Source: Clostridia bacterium UC5.1-1D10 (lineage in GTDB: Bacteria; Bacillota; Clostridia; Lachnospirales; Anaerotignaceae). From it: a DNA stretch of 64,000 nt. The stretch spans positions 1 through 64,000 of the forward strand of contig BBZU01000005.1 of assembly GCA_001304995.1 (NCBI GenBank), in the 5' to 3' direction. The translations under genes and the position numbers were made by a program. A model generated the notes under the pieces. It made no database searches. It saw only the letters and a program-made list of their open reading frames with translations, and was not told the origin of the DNA. Of this stretch, positions 34,019 through 44,375 are shown one piece after another. The stretch's first letter is position 1. The number at the start of each line of letters is the position of its first letter.

Positions 34019-35254
34019 ATGATTGAACCGAAAATTTTCACGGTTGGACAGATCAATCGTTATATTCGCAATTTACTGGAAAATGATTTTATATTGAGCA
34101 GCCTTTTGGTGAAAGGGGAAATTTCCAATTTCAAAGCCCATAGTTCCGGGCATTTGTATTTCACATTGAAGGATGCATCCGGTGCGCTGTCCTGCGTGAT
34201 GTTCCGGCAGGATGCGGCGTGGCTGCCCTTTGAACCGGAAAACGGCATGCAGGTGGTGGTATATGGACACATTTCTCTTTATGAGAAAACAGGACAGTAT
34301 CAGCTTTATGCGGAATTTATGGAACCTTTAGGCATTGGAGCCTTACAGGTTGCTTTTGAACAGCTGAAAGAAAAATTGGCGGCAGAAGGATTGTTTGATG
34401 GGGATTTCAAAAGGGAAATTCCGAAAAATCCCTCCTGCATCGCAGTTATCACATCCCCCACAGGGGCAGCGGTGCGGGATATTCTGCAAATCGTCAAGCG
34501 TCGAGACCCTAATGTGAAAGTGGCTATTTTTCCCACATTGGTACAGGGAGAACAGGCGGCGGCAGATATTGTCCGTTCCCTGAAACTGGTCAATGAATGG
34601 GGAAAGGCGGATGTCATCATTTTGGGACGCGGCGGCGGCTCCATGGAGGATTTGTGGTGCTTCAATGACGAAAATGTGGCAAGAGCCGTTTTTGCGTCAG
34701 AGATTCCTGTGATTTCTGCCGTAGGTCATGAAACAGACTTTACTATCACGGATTTTGTGGCGGATATGCGGGCGCCTACGCCTTCCGCAGCAGCGGAACT
34801 GGCAACAACGCCTCTGGCTGAACGGCGGGAAGCTTTTCACCGATTGGAACTACGACTGGAACGTGATGTAAGCGCCTTGCTGACATCTTGCCGCAGGCGG
34901 CTGGATTTGCTGAAATCCCGTCCCGTTATGGAAAGACCTTTGGAGCGGATTTACCGTACCATGATGGATGTGGAAGAAACCCAGCAGCGGCTGGATAAAG
35001 AAATGACAAACCGTTTGATGCAGCGGGCAGAACGCTGGCAGTATCTGACCAATCGTTTGGAAGCCGCGTCACCGCTGGCAGTCATGTCACGGGGATATGT
35101 GATGGCTGTCACATCATCAGGAAACTTACTGACTTCCGCAAAACAGGCGGAAGTGGGGGATAGGGTCACCCTGCATTTGCAGGATGGCAAAATAGAAACG
35201 AATATTCAGGAAAAGGAGGTGTTTGCCCATGGCGAAGAAGAAAGTTACCTTTGA
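34019..35254 (+). CDS. xseA: Exodeoxyribonuclease VII large subunit
   Basis: XseA is the catalytic subunit of exonuclease VII, which degrades single-stranded DNA from both ends. The 411-residue protein has an amino-terminal OB domain (VGQINRYIRNLLENDF and LVKGEISNFKAHSSGHLYF), then ITSPTGAAVRDI and the catalytic block GRGGGSMEDLWCFNDE, and a long coiled region with VLSHETDFTI-like text (VGHETDFTITDFVADMRAPTP). The start ATG at 34019 follows AAGGGAAATGAG. Its end overlaps xseB by 26 bases. Confidence 0.96.
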   Translation: MIEPKIFTVGQINRYIRNLLENDFILSSLLVKGEISNFKAHSSGHLYFTLKDASGALSCVMFRQDAAWLPFEPENGMQVVVYGHISLYEKTGQYQLYAEFMEPLGIGALQVAFEQLKEKLAAEGLFDGDFKREIPKNPSCIAVITSPTGAAVRDILQIVKRRDPNVKVAIFPTLVQGEQAAADIVRSLKLVNEWGKADVIILGRGGGSMEDLWCFNDENVARAVFASEIPVISAVGHETDFTITDFVADMRAPTPSAAAELATTPLAERREAFHRLELRLERDVSALLTSCRRRLDLLKSRPVMERPLERIYRTMMDVEETQQRLDKEMTNRLMQRAERWQYLTNRLEAASPLAVMSRGYVMAVTSSGNLLTSAKQAEVGDRVTLHLQDGKIETNIQEKEVFAHGEEESYL

Positions 35255-35480
35255 AGAAGCCATGACACGGCTGGAGGAAATTGTTGACCGGCTGGAAAGG
35301 GAAGAAGTGCCTTTGGAAGAAGCGGTGAAGCTATATCAGGAAGGCTTGAGCCTTTCGGCAGTCTGCAAGGAAAAACTGGCGGCGGCAGAGGGAAGCATTG
35401 TGATGCTGCGCAAGGAAGCAGGCTTATGGGAAGAAACACCTTTTGCAGAGGAGGATATGGAAAATGGACTTCAAAAGTGA
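35229..35480 (+). CDS. xseB: Exodeoxyribonuclease VII small subunit
   Basis: The 83-residue partner of XseA has the family core FEEAMTRLEEIVDRLEREEV followed by PLEEAVKLYQEGLSL. The ATG at 35229 lies eight bases after AAGGAGG inside xseA, and the 3' end overlaps ispA, so the three genes are tightly coupled. Confidence 0.95.
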   Translation: MAKKKVTFEEAMTRLEEIVDRLEREEVPLEEAVKLYQEGLSLSAVCKEKLAAAEGSIVMLRKEAGLWEETPFAEEDMENGLQK

Positions 35481-36348
35481 TATGCAGGCACGCATTCAGG
35501 AAATCGAAGCTGCTTTGCAGACATATATACCCAAACAGGAGGCATTTCCTCCTGTGATCTTTGAAGCAATGGGTTACAGCCTTTTTGCCGGCGGCAAACG
35601 CCTGCGCCCCATGATGGTGCTGGCGGCATGTGAAGCCGTAGGCGGCAAAAAGGAAATGGCAGTGCCTTTTGCTTGTGCTTTGGAAATGATTCATACATAT
35701 TCTTTGATCCATGACGATCTGCCGGCTATGGACAACGACGATTATCGCCGCGGCAGACTGACCAGTCATAAGGTATTCGGAGAAGATATGGCAGTTCTGG
35801 CAGGGGATGGTCTGCTTCATCACGCTATGGAAACCATGGCGCAGGCATGTTATGAAAATCCCTGCAAGGAAACCACCGGAGCTATGCTTGCCATTGCCAA
35901 AGGTGCCGGTATCCATGGGATGCTTACCGGTCAGGTGGTAGACGTTTATTTTGAAGGCAAACCTATCGATAAAGAAACACTGGATTTTATCCACATCCAT
36001 AAAACAGCGGCAATGATCCGCGGCGCACTGGAAGCAGGCGCTAGAGTAGGCGGCGCTTCTGAAGAAGTGGTGGAAAAATTCGGTCTGGCAGGCGAAAAAA
36101 TCGGTGTGGCGTTCCAGATTCTGGACGATATTCTGGATGTGACCAGTACCATGGAAGAACTGGGCAAACCTATCCACAGCGATGAGAAAAACGAAAAGAC
36201 AACTTATGTGACTTTGTATGGCATTGAAGAATCCAGAAAGATCGCCGCAATACTTTCCGATGAAGCTGTGGCAATTTGGAAAGAATTGGGCGAATCCTGT
36301 GATTTCTTACAGGCATTGACAAACTATTTGCTGCAAAGAACATATTGA
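35464..36348 (+). CDS. ispA: Geranyl/farnesyl diphosphate synthase
   Basis: The enzyme condenses isopentenyl diphosphate onto allylic diphosphates to make C10-C15 (possibly C20) chains for undecaprenol and quinones. The 294-residue protein has the first aspartate-rich motif HDDLPAMDNDDYRRG and the second DDILDVTS, plus GGKRLRPMMVLAACEA and KTAAMIRGALEAGA. The start at ATG 35464 follows AGGAGG, inside xseB. dxs, which supplies the pathway precursor, is two genes on. Confidence 0.95.
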   Translation: MDFKSDMQARIQEIEAALQTYIPKQEAFPPVIFEAMGYSLFAGGKRLRPMMVLAACEAVGGKKEMAVPFACALEMIHTYSLIHDDLPAMDNDDYRRGRLTSHKVFGEDMAVLAGDGLLHHAMETMAQACYENPCKETTGAMLAIAKGAGIHGMLTGQVVDVYFEGKPIDKETLDFIHIHKTAAMIRGALEAGARVGGASEEVVEKFGLAGEKIGVAFQILDDILDVTSTMEELGKPIHSDEKNEKTTYVTLYGIEESRKIAAILSDEAVAIWKELGESCDFLQALTNYLLQRTY

Positions 36349-36370
36349 GCAAAAGAAAGAAGATGATTCT

Positions 36371-36799
36371 ATGGGATTTGAATCGTTTTTATTGAATAAA
36401 CCCTTTTGGGCGGCAATCCTTTCCTGGGCATTGGCACAAGGATTTAAGACCATCCGCCCCATTGTGACGGAACGAAAATTTGATGCCAGCAGATTGACTG
36501 GGACAGGCGGTATGCCCAGTTCCCACTCATCTCTGGTTATGGCGCTGACTACCAGTGTGGGGAAGTATAACGGCTTTGATTCGGCATTGTTTGCCATCTC
36601 GCTGATTTTTTCCTTTGTGGTCATGTACGATGCGGCAGGTATCCGGCGTGCAGCCGGCAAACAGGCGGAGATCATCAACTATATGATCGAGCATCATAAA
36701 CTGCCGGAACTGCAGAAAGTAAAGGAACTGCTGGGTCATACGCCATTGGAGGTATTTGTGGGAGCGATTTTGGGGATCGTCGTAGGATTGTTGTTTTAA
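36371..36799 (+). CDS. DUF212 / YuiD-like membrane protein
   Basis: The 142-residue protein belongs to the divergent PAP2/vanadium-haloperoxidase-related DUF212 family (YuiD). It has four hydrophobic segments and the blocks TGGMPSSHSSLVMAL and YDAAGIRRAAGKQAEI, which resemble the phosphatase active site of PAP2 enzymes. Members are suspected to act on isoprenoid or lipid phosphates. The location between ispA and dxs supports such a role but does not prove it. Confidence 0.93.
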   Translation: MGFESFLLNKPFWAAILSWALAQGFKTIRPIVTERKFDASRLTGTGGMPSSHSSLVMALTTSVGKYNGFDSALFAISLIFSFVVMYDAAGIRRAAGKQAEIINYMIEHHKLPELQKVKELLGHTPLEVFVGAILGIVVGLLF

Positions 36800-36813
36800 G
36801 ATAAGGAGAGCAG

Positions 36814-38693
36814 GTGATTTGTGTGGGCGGAATATTGGACCGTATCCAATCTCCGGAAGACTTGAAAAAGTTGAATTTACAGGAAATGGAGCAGCTTTGT
36901 AAAGAGCTGCGCCGCTTCCTTCTTCGGGCAGTTTCAAAAACCGGCGGCCACCTGGCATCCAATCTGGGTGTGGTAGAGCTGACGGTGGCGCTGGAATACT
37001 GTTTCAGATTGCCTCAGGACAAAATTGTTTGGGACGTAGGTCATCAGGCGTATATCCATAAAATGCTGACAGGACGTAAAGAAGGTTTTTCCGCTCTGCG
37101 TCAGTTGGATGGGCTCAGTGGGTTCCCGAAACCCCATGAAAGCGCTTGTGACGCTTTTGCGGCAGGCCATAGTTCCACATCTATTTCAGCGGCTTTGGGT
37201 ATTGCAAAAGCAAGAGATTTGCAGGGCAGAAAAAACCATGTCATTGCTGTCATTGGCGATGGTTCCATGACAGGTGGTTTGGCCTATGAAGCGCTGAATA
37301 ACGCAGGCAGAGAAAATACTGACCTGATTGTTGTTTTGAATGATAACCAGATGTCCATTGATACCAATGTGGGTGCCATCAGCAAACATTTGAATTCCCT
37401 GCGCACCAGCAATCGGTATCAGGCATTTAAAGAAAATTTCAAACAGATTCGTGATATGGTACCTGTCATTGGGAAACCGGCTTATTCCGTACTGGAAAAG
37501 GTAAGGGACAGCGCAAAGCTGCTGCTGTTGGAAGGTGCTGTATTTGAAGGCATGGGCTTTAAGTATATTGGCCCTGTGGATGGACATGATTTGCCGGAAT
37601 TGATCGAACTGTTTAAGAATGTGCAGCAGATGCATGGGCCCATTCTTATCCATGTGAAAACAGAAAAAGGCAGGGGGTATCCTTATGCGGAAGAACGTCC
37701 GTGGGATTACCATGGCGTCAGCCCCTTTGATCTGCGGACAGGGGAACCTCTTTCCAAGAGCAGTAAACCCAGCTGGTCTGCTGTATTCGGCAAAAAATTG
37801 TGGAAATTGCAAAGCATAATCCAAAGGTTGTGGGGATCACAGCGGCTATGTGCAGCGGTACAGGCTTCCAGAAATTCCGGAAGGAATTTCCGAAACGCTT
37901 CTTTGACGTTGCCATTGCGGAGCAGCATGGGACAACCTTTGCGGCAGGGCTGGCAAGTCAGGGGATGATTCCTGTTTTTGCAGTGTATTCCTCTTTCCTG
38001 CAGCGTGCTTATGACCAGATCATCCATGATGTCTGCATGGAAAATCTCCATGTGGTATTTGCCATTGACCGGGCAGGGATTGTCGGCGCTGACGGGGAAA
38101 CCCATCAGGGGGTATTTGACCTTTCTTTCCTGCGTCATATCCCCAATATGGCAGTGCTTTCCCCTAAGAATGGATGGGAATTGGAAGCAATGCTGGATTA
38201 TGCAGTGAATGTCTGCAAAGGCCCTGTGGCAGTGCGTTATCCCAGAGGGACTGCATCAGAAAACTTTGAAATGCAGCGTCTGCCTGTGGAATACGGCAAG
38301 GCGGAATGGATTGCCAAAGGGGAAGATATTGCCATTCTGGCAGAAGGTCATATGCTGGATGCGGCTTATGGCGCAGTGGAACGTCTGCGGGCAGAAGGAA
38401 AGAATCCTTCTCTGGTGAATATCCGTTTTATCCGTCCTTTGGATGGAGAAATTTTGCGGGCAGTGGCAGAAAACTGCAGCCATATTTTCACAGTAGAAGA
38501 CAATGTTCGTGATGGCGGTTTTGGCTCTGCGGTGCTGGAATTTTACAGCGACAATGACATTGCAGCCAATGTGAAAAACCTGGCGTTCCCCGATGAATAT
38601 ATCGAACAGGGAACACAGGCACAGCTGTTTGCAAAATATGGTCTGGATGCGGAAGGGATTTATCAATCCATCAAAAAAACGTTGGGAGAGTAA
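36814..38693 (+). CDS. dxs: 1-deoxy-D-xylulose-5-phosphate synthase, frameshifted
   Basis: Dxs joins pyruvate and glyceraldehyde 3-phosphate with thiamine diphosphate, the entry step of the MEP pathway. The product of about 626 residues has KTGGHLASNLGVVELTVALE and KIVWDVGHQAYIHKM at the amino end, the thiamine-binding VIGDGSMTGGLAYEALNNAG near 145-165, and AIDRAGIVGADGETHQGVFD and TVEDNVRDGGFGSAVLEF in the carboxyl part. At 37800 a G is missing: GKKLWKLQ should read GKKLVEIAKHNPKV. Start GTG 36814 lies five bases after AAGGAG; GTG 36823 is possible. Confidence 0.93.
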
Positions 38694-38696
38694 GTT

Positions 38697-39515
38697 ATGG
38701 CAGAAAAAGTGGAAAAGGAACGGCTGGATGTACTGCTGGTACAGCGTGGGCTGGCACCGGGCAGAGATCAGGCGAAAGCATATATCATGGCAGGCAATGT
38801 CTATGTAGACGGCATGAAAGAAGATAAAGCCGGCACAAAGATTCCCGTAACTGTGGAGATTGAAGTGCGGGATGCAGCCATGAAATATGTCAGCCGCGGC
38901 GGCTATAAACTGGAAAAAGCCATGGAAGTTTTCCCCATTACACTGACAGATAAGATCTGTCTGGATATTGGCGCTTCCACCGGCGGTTTCACAGACTGTA
39001 TGCTGCAAAACGGCGCTGCAAAGGTATATTCCATTGACGTTGGCTATGGTCAGTTTGCCTGGAAACTGCGCAATGACCCCAGAGTTGTTTGTCTGGAAAA
39101 AACCAATGTGCGCTATGTGACACAGGAACAGGTGCCTGACGCGGCGGATTTTGCGTCTATTGACGTATCTTTTATTTCCCTGACAAAAGTACTGCCTGCG
39201 GTGCTGGGTGTTATGAAAGAGGATGGACAGTTGGTTTGTCTGATTAAGCCCCAGTTTGAGGCAGGAAGGGAAAAAGTAGGAAAAAATGGTGTTGTCAAAG
39301 ATATTGCCGTACATAAAGAAGTGATCCTCATGATCGCGGATTATGCCATGGCAAATGGCTTGGGCGTGATGGGACTGGATTTCTCTCCTATCAAAGGGCC
39401 AAAAGGCAACATTGAATATTTGATTTACCTGGATAAAAAACAGCCAGGTGCGACAAAAGAAGAAGTTCATACATGGGTAGAAGAAATCGCAGCAAAATCA
39501 CATGAAGTTTTATAA
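38697..39515 (+). CDS. tlyA: TlyA family rRNA 2'-O-methyltransferase
   Basis: The 272-residue protein has an amino-terminal S4 RNA-binding domain (RLDVLLVQRGLAPGRDQAKA) and an FtsJ-like Rossmann methyltransferase (CLDIGASTGGFTDCML, VDVGYGQ-like block, FISLTKVLP and LIKPQFEAGREKVGKNG). TlyA methylates 16S and 23S rRNA ribose and is needed for capreomycin sensitivity in mycobacteria. In Firmicutes it lies between dxs and nadK, as here. It begins four bases after the dxs stop. Confidence 0.94.
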   Translation: MAEKVEKERLDVLLVQRGLAPGRDQAKAYIMAGNVYVDGMKEDKAGTKIPVTVEIEVRDAAMKYVSRGGYKLEKAMEVFPITLTDKICLDIGASTGGFTDCMLQNGAAKVYSIDVGYGQFAWKLRNDPRVVCLEKTNVRYVTQEQVPDAADFASIDVSFISLTKVLPAVLGVMKEDGQLVCLIKPQFEAGREKVGKNGVVKDIAVHKEVILMIADYAMANGLGVMGLDFSPIKGPKGNIEYLIYLDKKQPGATKEEVHTWVEEIAAKSHEVL

Positions 39516-39535
39516 CGCTGCACGGGGGCGAAGGT

Positions 39536-40387
39536 ATGAAAAAAGTAGGAATACTGCCAAATTTGGAGAAAGATAAAGATTTTGTGGTGACCAAACGGCT
39601 GCTGCAATATTTGAAGTTGAGAGAATGTCAGCCATGCCTTTCCATGAAGGCGGCGAAGATCGCCGGATTGGAGGAATATGGCTGTTTAGAAGAAGAACTG
39701 TATCGGGATTCGGATTTTCTGATCTCTTTGGGCGGCGACGGTACGCTTCTTGGTGTTGGCAGAAAATCAGCGCCTTATGGTACACCTATTTTGGGTATCA
39801 ATCTGGGTACGCTGGGATTTTTGACAGCGGAAGAAAAAAATCATGCGGAGTATGCCATTGATAAAGTGTTGGCAGGCGATTATAAAATGGAAAAGCGCAT
39901 GATGCTGCAAGCCACCATTGCAAAGGATCAGGAGCGTATTGAAGGGATTCTTGCTCTGAATGACATTTGTATCACCAGAGGTCTGCTTTATAAGATTCTG
40001 GAGTTCAATATTTATGTCAATGAGGAGTATGTGGACACCCTTCGGGCGGATGGTGTCATCATTTGTACACCTACGGGCTCTACGGCGTATAATCTGTCCG
40101 CAGGCGGCCCTGTACTGAAAGCGGATGCACAGATCATTGCCATTACGCCCATTTCTGCGCATACCCTCACCAGCCGTTCCATTGTGGTTTCGGCTGACGA
40201 TGTGGTGACAGTGGAAATCAATCCCAGAGAAGAGGCGGATTTTACCGTCAGTGCCGATGGGCAGGATGCCTGGACACTGACAGGTAAAAAAGTTGTGCAG
40301 GTGAAAAGAGCAAAGGAATATGCTTCCATTATCAAAACAAATCCGCAGAGTTTTTATGACGTACTGCGTCAGAAACTCAGCAGATAG
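39536..40387 (+). CDS. nadK: NAD kinase
   Basis: NadK phosphorylates NAD to NADP with ATP or polyphosphate. The 283-residue protein has the ATP/polyphosphate motif ISLGGDGTLLGVGR near 62-75, NLGTLGFLTAEEK, and the NAD-binding CTPTGSTAYNLSAGGPV. Length is normal. The start at 39536 follows GGGGGCGAAGG. It is in the dxs-tlyA-nadK-argR-recN run. Confidence 0.96.
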   Translation: MKKVGILPNLEKDKDFVVTKRLLQYLKLRECQPCLSMKAAKIAGLEEYGCLEEELYRDSDFLISLGGDGTLLGVGRKSAPYGTPILGINLGTLGFLTAEEKNHAEYAIDKVLAGDYKMEKRMMLQATIAKDQERIEGILALNDICITRGLLYKILEFNIYVNEEYVDTLRADGVIICTPTGSTAYNLSAGGPVLKADAQIIAITPISAHTLTSRSIVVSADDVVTVEINPREEADFTVSADGQDAWTLTGKKVVQVKRAKEYASIIKTNPQSFYDVLRQKLSR

Positions 40388-40410
40388 AGAATAGAAAGGT
40401 TGTGACGAGC

Positions 40411-40866
40411 TTGAAAATTGCCAGACATGCGAAAATATTGGAACTGATTGAAAAATACGATATTGAAACCCAGGACGAACTGGCGCAGAAACTGTGTGAA
40501 GAAGGCTTTATGGTAACACAGGCAACTGTTTCCAGGGACATTCGGGAAATGAAGCTGACAAAAATCGCCACGGAGCGGGGAAAACAGAAATATTCTGTCA
40601 TTACCGGCAATGATACGGAAATTACAGAACGCCTGACAAGGGTATTCAAAGAAGCTGTTGTAAAAATGGACTATGCCCAGAATATGATTGTCATTAAGAC
40701 ACTGGAAGGTATGGGTATGGCGGTAGCGGTAGCACTGGACAATATGCAGAACCCTGAAATCCTGGGTACCATTGCCGGGGATGACACAGTATTCTGTGTA
40801 GTCAGAACGCATAATCAGGCAGCGGTGATTATTGAAAAGCTGTATCGTATCATTCATAGTGCCTAA
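40411..40866 (+). CDS. argR: Arginine repressor ArgR
   Basis: ArgR binds arginine boxes when loaded with arginine. The protein of about 151 residues has the winged-helix start LKIARHAKILELIEKYDIET with QATVSRDIREMKLTKIA, and a carboxyl hexamer domain ending with GTIAGDDTVFCVVRTHNQA (arginine-binding Asp-Asp). The TTG at 40411 is preferred over the GTG at 40402, because its spacing from AAAGG is better and the family usually starts MKxxRHxKI. ArgR before recN is the common order; no arginine genes are next to it. Confidence 0.93.
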   Translation: MKIARHAKILELIEKYDIETQDELAQKLCEEGFMVTQATVSRDIREMKLTKIATERGKQKYSVITGNDTEITERLTRVFKEAVVKMDYAQNMIVIKTLEGMGMAVAVALDNMQNPEILGTIAGDDTVFCVVRTHNQAAVIIEKLYRIIHSA

Positions 40867-40884
40867 GAAACGGGGAATGTAAAA

Positions 40885-42563
40885 ATGCTGGAACATTTGC
40901 ATATCAAAAACGTAGCGCTGATTGCAGAAAGTGAACTGCATTTTGAAAAAGGCCTGAATATTCTCACAGGGGAAACAGGCGCCGGAAAATCCATGATTAT
41001 TGATTCCCTGCATTTCGCACTGGGCGGTCGGGTCAACCGTGATTTTCTGCGGAAAGAAGAACAGTCGGCAGTGGTGGAAGCATTGTTTTCCACAGATAAC
41101 CCGAAGGTTTCCGTATTTCTGGAAGAAAACGGCATTCCAGCTGAGGAGGATGGCACATTGCTCATTGCCCGCACTATGCAGGCTTCAGGAAAAACCGTTG
41201 CCCGTGTCAATGGCAGCACCGTTACAGCCGGCATGCTGAAAGAACTGGCAGGGGAATTGCTGGATATTTATGGGCAGCATGAACATCAGTCATTGCTGAA
41301 CCCAAGCCGGCATATTCATTTGCTGGATCGTTTTTGCGGGGAAGCATTGGAAGAAAAACTGGTGGAATACCGCAAAGAATTCGGCAGAGAAAAAGAACTG
41401 AAAAAACAGCTGGGAATGCTCTGCGGAGAAGAAAGCAGCCGTGCCCAGCGATTGGATATCCTTCAATTTCAGAAAGAGGAAATCGAAGGTGCATCTTTGC
41501 GCGCTGGTGAGGAAGAAGAACTGCTGGAGCAGAAAAAACGTCTGGGCAGTGTGGAAAAACTCATGCGTCTGTCCGTGGAAGGCGTAGAACTGCTTTATGA
41601 CGGCAGGGAAGGTATGGCTTCTGCTTGCGATAATCTGGGAGAGGCGCTGCGGTGTTTGCAGGAAGCAGCGGCACTGGATAACAGTCTGTCAGAACTTTGC
41701 GAGCGCATGGACAATGTGTATGCCCAGTTGGAAGACGGCGCTAGGGAATGGAAAAAGTATACCCATTTGCTGGAAGCAGACCCGGACGCACTGGAAAACA
41801 TCGAGGAACGTTTGCAGACCATCTACCGCCTGAAACGAAAATATGGCGGCAGTGTGGAAGCGGTTCTTGATTTTTATCAGAAAGCAGTGGAAGAACTGGA
41901 TTTTCTGCAAAACAGTGAAGAACGTGCGGCGGAACTGGAACAGGCGTTGCAGGCAGTTCATGAGCATATGACAGCTTTAGCTGGAGAAATCACAGCTATT
42001 AGAAAAAATACAGCTTTGCAGGTGCAGACACAGGTGGAGCAGGCACTGCACGATATGGAAATGGCACAGGCAAGATTTTATATTTCCATGGAAAACGGGA
42101 AAATTTTGTCGCAGACGGTCTGGATAAAGTGGAATTTCTGATTTCTGCCAATGCGGGGGAGGACTTGAAGCCTCTGGCAAAAATCGCATCCGGCGGGGAA
42201 ATGTCCCGTGTGATGCTGGCATTGAAAACAGTGCTGGTGGATGCAGACGAAATTGGAACCTTTATTTTTGACGAAATTGACACAGGTGTCAGCGGCAAGA
42301 CTGCCAGAAAAGTTGGGGAAAAAATGAGTCTGCTGGGGAAAAAACGGCAGATCCTGTGTATTACCCATTTGCCTCAGATTGCGGCTATGGCAGATAATCA
42401 TTTTCGCATAGAAAAACATGTGGCGGAAGGGCGAACCACCACAACCGTAGAAACATTAGATGAGAACGCTTCCTGTCGGGAGATTGCGCGGCTCATGGGT
42501 GGTGAGGAAATCACCGAAACCACCATGGCGGCAGCAAGAGAACTGCGGCTGGAAAAACCTTGA
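40885..42563 (+). CDS. recN: DNA repair protein RecN, frameshifted
   Basis: RecN is an SMC-like protein that acts early at double-strand breaks. The product of about 559 residues begins with LEHLHIKNVALIAESELHFE and Walker A GETGAGKSMI at about 32-41, followed by a long coiled-coil, and ends with ASGGEMSRVMLALK (signature) and FIFDEIDTGVSGKTARKV (Walker B). The frame breaks in the T4 run at 42104-42107; one more T gives FVADGLDKVEFLISANAGEDL. The corrected length is normal. Confidence 0.92.
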
Positions 42564-42574
42564 GGAAAACCCTC

Positions 42575-42603
42575 TTGACAAGTAAAATATACATTGCTAC
42601 AAT
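42575..42603 (+). promoter_or_regulatory. Sigma-A promoter upstream of the MATE leader
   Basis: TTGACA at 42575-42580 and TACAAT at 42598-42603 with a 17-base spacer, starting twelve bases after the recN stop. Confidence 0.85.
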
Positions 42604-42604
42604 G

Positions 42605-42692
42605 AGTTTGTTCATCGGAGGGTGCGTAATACAAAAGAGATTACAGCCGGATAAGATGGCAGGTGAAAGTCCTGCTTCTTATCCGGCTTTTT
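42605..42692 (+). promoter_or_regulatory. Structured leader with an intrinsic terminator upstream of the MATE gene
   Basis: A small stem GTAAT (42626-42630) / ATTAC (42640-42644) is followed by a strong stem, GCCGGATAAG (42646-42655) with CTTATCCGGC (42678-42687), with an inner GCAGG/CCTGC and a T5 tract. It lies between a good promoter and the MATE ribosome site, so the exporter must be transcribed through it. I cannot match it to a known riboswitch class. Confidence 0.65.
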
Positions 42693-42708
42693 GTGAAAGG
42701 AGAATCGT

Positions 42709-44051
42709 ATGACACAGGAATTTTCATTGACGGAAGGGAAGATCAGTACCACATTGCTGCGTTTTGCGCTGCCCTTTTTGCTTGCCAGTTTCTTGCAGGC
42801 GTTATATGGTGCGGCGGATTTGTATGTGGTAGGACGTTTTGATACGGCAGCAGGGGTATCAGCTGTTGCCATTGGCAGTCAGGTTATGCAGACCATTACA
42901 GGCATCATACTGGGGATTTCTACCGGTGGTACAGTTTTGCTGGGCAGATGTATTGGTGAGGCAAATCCCAGGGGAGCGGCAAAAGCAGTGGGCACCATTG
43001 CGTCGTCTTTTTGCTTCTTGCAGTGATTTTAACGCCGTTGATGCTGTTTTTGACAGAATCTATTGTGACTGTCATGGAAACGCCTCGGGAAGCGGCAGAG
43101 GCAGCCAAAGCGTATATTTTTACCTGTTCCGCAGGGATTCCCTTTATCATTGGTTATAATGCGGTCAGCGGCATTTTCCGTGGATTGGGCGACTCCAAAA
43201 CACCTGTGTATTTTATATTGCTTGCTTGCGTTGTGAATATTGGTGTGGACTTTTTACTGGTAGGCGGTTTTGACATGGGAGCGGAAGGGGCTGCCATTGC
43301 CACTGTTGCTGCTCAGGCAATCAGTTTTCTTGCTGCACTGATATATATTAAAAAGAAAGGATTTTCCTTTCCTGTATATAAAAGGGATTTTATCCCTGAC
43401 CCACAGTCAGCATTGAGAATCTGGAAAGTGGGCCTGCCTTTGGCATTGCAGGATGCATTGGTCAATATTTCTTTTTTGGTCATCACAGCCATTGTGAATA
43501 CATTGGGGCTGGTGCCTTCGGCAGCGGTGGGTGTTGTGGAAAAAATCATCATTTTCGCTATGTTGCCGCCCACATCTTTTGCTTCGGCTGTTGCTGCCAT
43601 GACAGCTCAGAATCTGGGAGCGGGAAAGGCGGAACGGGCAAGAAGAACATTATGGTTTGGGATTGGATATGCATTGGTCTTTGGTGTTTTATTCTGCATA
43701 TACTGTCAGTGGAACCCGGAAAGTATCACAGGGATATTTGCCAAGGAGGCAGAGGTGGTCAGTGCAGCGGCAGATTATTTACGGTCTTATTCCATAGACT
43801 GTATTCTGGTTGCCTTTATTTTCTGCATGAACTCCTATTTCAGCGGCTATGGAAAATCGGTAATTTCTTTTGCTCACAGTATGCTGGCAACTTTTGGTGT
43901 GCGTATTCCTGCCACTGCGTTTCTGAGCCGTTATGCAGGGGAATCCCTTTATGTGATGGGTCTGGCTTCTCCCTTGGCAACCTTTGTTTCACTGGTGATC
44001 TGCCTATTTTTCCTGCGGTATCTCCATAGAAAAACCGTTGGAATTTTGTAA
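42709..44051 (+). CDS. MATE family efflux transporter, frameshifted
   Basis: The product of about 447 residues has twelve membrane helices. Typical blocks are FALPFLLASFLQALYGAADL with the first MATE helix, GVSAVAIGSQVMQ, IIGYNAVSGIFRGLGDSKTP and the second repeat with GLPLALQDALVNISFLV. Members export cationic drugs or metabolites using a Na+ or H+ gradient. At 43008-43012 a T is missing: SSFCFLQ-stop should read SSFLLLAVILTPLM. The start follows AAAGGAG. The leader upstream suggests ligand-responsive control. Confidence 0.9.
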
Positions 44052-44133
44052 GAAAATCATAACAAAACCATAACAAAAAACGGATGATTTTCTGCTATGC
44101 TATAAAGAAATATGGCAAGGAGGATGGAAGAAG

Positions 44134-44319
44134 ATGAAAAACAAGCATTTGTGGCTGGCTCTGGGGGAGGGTCTGCTGTTTATGATACTTTTTCTGCATC
44201 GCTACGAACTGGAGTGGATGTGCTGGGTGCAGATGCTGATCTGCATCATTATTGGCATCAAAGTTCTGGATCATTTGCGGGCATATTATGAAGATAGAAG
44301 AATGGCTTGGAAAAAATAA
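44134..44319 (+). CDS. Small membrane protein, unknown function
   Basis: This is a 61-residue protein with two hydrophobic segments (HLWLALGEGLLFMILFLHRY and MCWVQMLICIIIGIKVLD) and charged ends. I do not recognise a family. The start at 44134 follows AAGGAGG. It is convergent with the XRE regulator gene and shares its terminator, so it is a monocistronic unit. Confidence 0.65.
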   Translation: MKNKHLWLALGEGLLFMILFLHRYELEWMCWVQMLICIIIGIKVLDHLRAYYEDRRMAWKK

Positions 44320-44369
44320 AAAAGCCCTTTTGCTACGAAAGCGATATTTCTGCGGCAAAAGGGTTTTTT
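44318..44369. terminator. Bidirectional terminator
   Basis: AGCCCTTTTGC pairs with GGCAAAAGGGT; T tracts occur on both strands. It separates the small membrane protein gene from the XRE gene. Confidence 0.85.
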
Positions 44370-44375
44370 GCATGA

